A DNA stretch of 16,133 nucleotides, taken from positions 1-16,133 of the forward strand of contig CAJUGZ010000063.1 in NCBI GenBank assembly GCA_910585855.1. Direction: 5' to 3'. The notes beneath the pieces are model-generated. The model saw only the letters and a list, made by a program, of their open reading frames with translations, did not search any database and was not told the DNA's origin. The position numbers were made by a program, and so were the translations under genes. Of this stretch, positions 14,366 through 16,133 are shown in pieces. This stretch comes from an uncultured Lachnospiraceae bacterium. Lineage in GTDB: Bacteria > Bacillota_A > Clostridia > Lachnospirales > Lachnospiraceae. How positions within the stretch are numbered: the stretch's first letter is position 1; every line of letters starts with the position of its first letter.

Positions 14366-14392
14366 TGTGACCTTACTATTGCAAATTGTGAC
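14366..14392. promoter_or_regulatory. Direct repeat, candidate AraC-family operator
   Basis: TGTGAC occurs at 14366-14371 and again at 14387-14392, with similar flanks (AAATGTGACC, AATTGTGACA). The 21-bp spacing is two helical turns, as bound by dimeric AraC-type activators. The near copy lies about 9 bp upstream of the -35 region of the EIIBCA promoter. Both genes of the divergent pair could be controlled from here. Confidence 0.5.
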
Positions 14393-14460
14393 AACCTATT
14401 ATATGACCCATGCGTTATTTCCTCTATACAAATCCACAATAAAAAAGGAGAAAACCCACT

Positions 14461-15294
14461 ATGCAGGATTTTATTTTTTCTAATGATTTTTCTAGAAATA
14501 TCGATGCGATGATTTACACATGCGGATATGAAAACTGTACTCCGGGACACAGTTATGGTCCGGTTATGCGAAAAGGATATCTTATCCACTATATCCTAAG
14601 CGGCTTTGGAATTTACAAAGCCAGAGGAAAAATTTACCATCTAAAAGAAGGAGATGCCTTTCTAATCTGTCCTGACGAACTAATCTACTATGAGGCCGAT
14701 CAAAATACCCCATGGACATACACTTGGATCGGTATGCAGGGAATTAAAATAAAAGGCTATTTAGAACGAACTTCCCTTCTAGAACATATCGTTTTTCACT
14801 ATGGACAAGACGAACCGCTTCGGCTCTGCCATGAAAAAATGTTTGAAGCAAATAAGCTTCCAAAAAACCGTGATCTCATTATGAACAGTATTATGTACGA
14901 ATATCTATACCTCCTAACCTGTAAATTTCCAAATAACCAAATTTCTATCAACGAAAAAAAATCCGATTATGTAGAAGAAGCACTAAACTACATCGAAAGC
15001 TGTTACTGCGACCCCATTACCATCCAAGATATTGCTGATCATCTAAGTATTAACCGCTCCTATCTTCATCGGCTATTTAAAGCCTACACCGGATTTTCCA
15101 TTCAATCCTATCTATTAGATTACCGAATCCGACAAGCATGTGTTTTACTGAAAACAACAAATTTGTCCGTTCGAATTATTGCACACTCTGTCAGCTACGC
15201 CGATCCTCTCTACTTTTCCAAGCTGTTCCACCAAAAAAAAGGAATCAGTCCAAGCGAATACCGAAAACAAACTCAACAAAACCTACCTATTTAA
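14461..15294 (+). CDS. AraC-family transcriptional regulator
   Basis: This 277-residue regulator has an N-terminal cupin-like sugar-sensing domain (about 15-150, with GHSYGPVMRKGYLIHYILSG and the HLKEGDAFLICPDE strand pair) and a C-terminal double helix-turn-helix domain (about 170-270: TIQDIADHLSINRSYLHRLFKAYTG, then IIAHSVSYADPLYFSKLFHQKKGISPSEYRK). These are typical of MsmR-like activators of sugar uptake. GGAG lies 9 nt before the ATG. It is divergent from the EIIBCA operon across a 248-bp intergenic region that holds paired TGTGAC sites, so it most likely activates that operon when its sugar is present. It ends only 11 bp from the convergent gene, and no terminator is seen between them. 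The ligand is unknown. Confidence 0.94.
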   Translation: MQDFIFSNDFSRNIDAMIYTCGYENCTPGHSYGPVMRKGYLIHYILSGFGIYKARGKIYHLKEGDAFLICPDELIYYEADQNTPWTYTWIGMQGIKIKGYLERTSLLEHIVFHYGQDEPLRLCHEKMFEANKLPKNRDLIMNSIMYEYLYLLTCKFPNNQISINEKKSDYVEEALNYIESCYCDPITIQDIADHLSINRSYLHRLFKAYTGFSIQSYLLDYRIRQACVLLKTTNLSVRIIAHSVSYADPLYFSKLFHQKKGISPSEYRKQTQQNLPI

Positions 15295-15305
15295 TACAAA
15301 ATATT

Positions 15306-15761
15306 TTACTCTTTGCACTTTCCGGTGATCCCATTAATTTGAATTTTCCATACTGCCGTCCGAGCTAAACTCTGCTCCACTGCCTTATCAAAATTTCCCA
15401 TATTTGTTGGAGTATGTCTTTCACACAGCAGACGAAGTGCCATTATCTTTTCCTCCTCCTGCGTCACTTCCTCTGCTGTTCCAAAGAGAATTGCTGACTC
15501 ATACTTCGTTGTAAACTTATCTTCCTCCCGCTTCGTATCTCCCACACAAGAAATACAAACCTCTCTATGCTTTCGCACAGCATCTGCCTTCTTTCCCTCT
15601 TTTGCACAGTGGAAATAAATAACCTCTCCCTGTCGTGCAATACTAATCGGCACTCCATACGGCTTTCCCTCTGTATCTATCACAGAAAGAACCGCATATT
15701 CACATTTATCCACAACCATAAAAGCAAACTCCCTATCTCTTTCTCTGTCTTTTCTTCTCAT
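15306..15761 (-). CDS. Pyridoxamine 5'-phosphate oxidase-like flavoprotein (NimA-type)
   Basis: This 151-residue split-barrel protein is expected to bind FMN and resembles the group that includes NimA-type nitroimidazole reductases. It carries the usual opening (MRRKDRE...AFMVVDKCEYAVLSVIDTEGKPYGVPIS), the IYFHCAKEGKKADAVRKHREVCISCVGD flavin-site region, and FTTKYESAILFGTAEEV. The frame extends to an ATG at 15854, but the start at 15761 is preferred: GAGGTG lies 7 nt upstream, family homology begins there, and the longer start would lie over the promoter. It stands alone, convergent to the AraC gene. Whether it confers drug resistance cannot be read from sequence. Most such proteins have uncharacterised substrates. 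Confidence 0.88.
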   Translation of the reverse strand: MRRKDRERDREFAFMVVDKCEYAVLSVIDTEGKPYGVPISIARQGEVIYFHCAKEGKKADAVRKHREVCISCVGDTKREEDKFTTKYESAILFGTAEEVTQEEEKIMALRLLCERHTPTNMGNFDKAVEQSLARTAVWKIQINGITGKCKE

Positions 15762-15825
15762 ATACAACACCTCTTCTATTCTCTTTCTCTCTATTTTTAC
15801 ATCCTCTCCATAAAATTCCCGCCTT

Positions 15826-15854
15826 ATTTTAACATACAACAAAAAAGAAATCAA
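15826..15854 (-). promoter_or_regulatory. Candidate sigma-A promoter of the flavoprotein gene
   Basis: The minus strand shows a -35 TTGATT (15854-15849), a 17-nt spacer and a -10 TAAAAT (15831-15826), giving a leader of about 60 nt before the start at 15761. Confidence 0.6.
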
Positions 15855-15891
15855 TCCTTTTCAGGATAAACTTATAAACTGAAAAAAGGAT
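15854..15891. repeat. Inverted repeat upstream of the flavoprotein promoter
   Basis: ATCCTTTTCAG (15854-15864) and CTGAAAAAAGGAT (15879-15891) are complementary apart from two extra A. The dyad abuts the -35 box, so it could be a regulator-binding site. Confidence 0.4.
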
Positions 15892-15907
15892 AACATTTTG
15901 ATTTAGA

Positions 15908-15962
15908 GGACGCCAGATTCGAAAACGGTGGGCAGCCTGCTGTTCCGGTTTCCAAAAAGCAA
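15908..15962 (-). repeat. 55-bp repeat, right copy (inverted)
   Basis: This is an exact reverse complement of 1-55, starting GGACGCC. The two copies face each other and bracket almost the whole window. A small open frame crosses it, but has no homology or ribosome site that would support a gene. Confidence 0.85.
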
Positions 15963-16133
15963 GAAGTTCTAAAACTTCTGCCTTTTCCTTGCTCCAACCA
16001 GACAGACCGGGGCGCAATTCGCCCTCATTTCATCCGAAACGAAACGGATGTAAGGAAGGACTTTACCTACCATAAGACAGCCTCTTTCCTATCATCCGGG
16101 CTAAACACGCCCCTTTTTTTTCACACCCTGCAT
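15963..16133. other. Non-coding stretch with small hairpins
   Basis: No gene is supported here. Short perfect dyads follow each other: AGAAGTT/AACTTCT (15962-15979), GGCG/CGCC (around 16011-16022) and CATCCG/CGGATG (16031-16050). This looks like structured intergenic or repeat DNA that continues beyond the window. Confidence 0.4.
16098..16121 (+). terminator. Possible weak terminator
   Basis: GGGC and GCCC flank a 7-nt loop and are followed by C and eight T on the plus strand. The stem is short and no plus-strand gene ends nearby, so the call is tentative. Confidence 0.25.

Noticed and set aside
15829..16017. A 62-codon minus-strand frame across the right 55-bp repeat
   Set aside because: It overlaps repeat and promoter sequence and has no recognisable domain. 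A similar spurious frame would arise wherever the repeat occurs.
1..16133. CRISPR array, tRNA, rRNA or a known defence system
   Set aside because: No regularly spaced repeats, cloverleaf sequences, rRNA landmarks or defence-gene domains were found on either strand.

Overview
The window looks like a chromosomal segment of a low-GC, Gram-positive gut anaerobe, most likely a Lachnospiraceae-type Clostridium relative (Blautia/Ruminococcus-like). This is inference from the AT-rich DNA, GGAGG-type ribosome binding sites, several PTS permeases, TnpX-like large serine recombinases and a cold-shock gene with a long leader. No rRNA, tRNA or CRISPR array is visible.

Layout, left to right. (1) 1-820: a 55-bp repeat, a terminator, and a small cold-shock protein gene on the minus strand with a long leader. 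(2) 824-5930, minus strand: a very AT-rich remnant of an integrative element. It holds three large serine recombinase genes in tandem, the most upstream lacking its 5' end. The element abuts the 3' part of an S8 subtilase gene that lacks its catalytic Asp region, so the subtilase looks like the former integration target. (3) 5931-10976, minus strand: a less AT-rich PTS island with a BglG/LicT antiterminator, EIICB permease, family 4 6-phospho-alpha-glucosidase and free EIIA. It has a consensus promoter and an RAT/terminator leader, and ends in a 123-nt long-armed hairpin repeat. (4) 10985-11152: the missing 5' end (catalytic Ser part) of a serine recombinase, same strand. (5) 11281-15294: a GC-rich repeat, then a second PTS locus (HAD-IIB phosphatase and a fused EIIBCA permease, minus strand) with a divergent AraC-family activator. 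(6) 15306-16133: a Nim/pyridoxamine-oxidase-like flavoprotein gene, then an exact inverted copy of the 55-bp repeat at position 1.

How it works together. PTS island 1 should take up and phosphorylate an alpha-glucoside (EIIA to EIICB), cleave it inside the cell with the GH4 enzyme, and switch itself on through the antiterminator. PTS locus 2 should import a second glucoside or disaccharide, probably under AraC-type activation from paired TGTGAC sites. The HAD enzyme may act on its sugar phosphate.

The most notable observation is architectural. The alpha-glucoside PTS island sits exactly between two complementary pieces of a serine recombinase gene. Imperfect 24-bp inverted repeats (19/24) lie at both breakpoints and a palindrome lies at one. 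This suggests a metabolic cassette inserted into, or exchanged within, a recombinase module. No transposase is visible inside the cassette.
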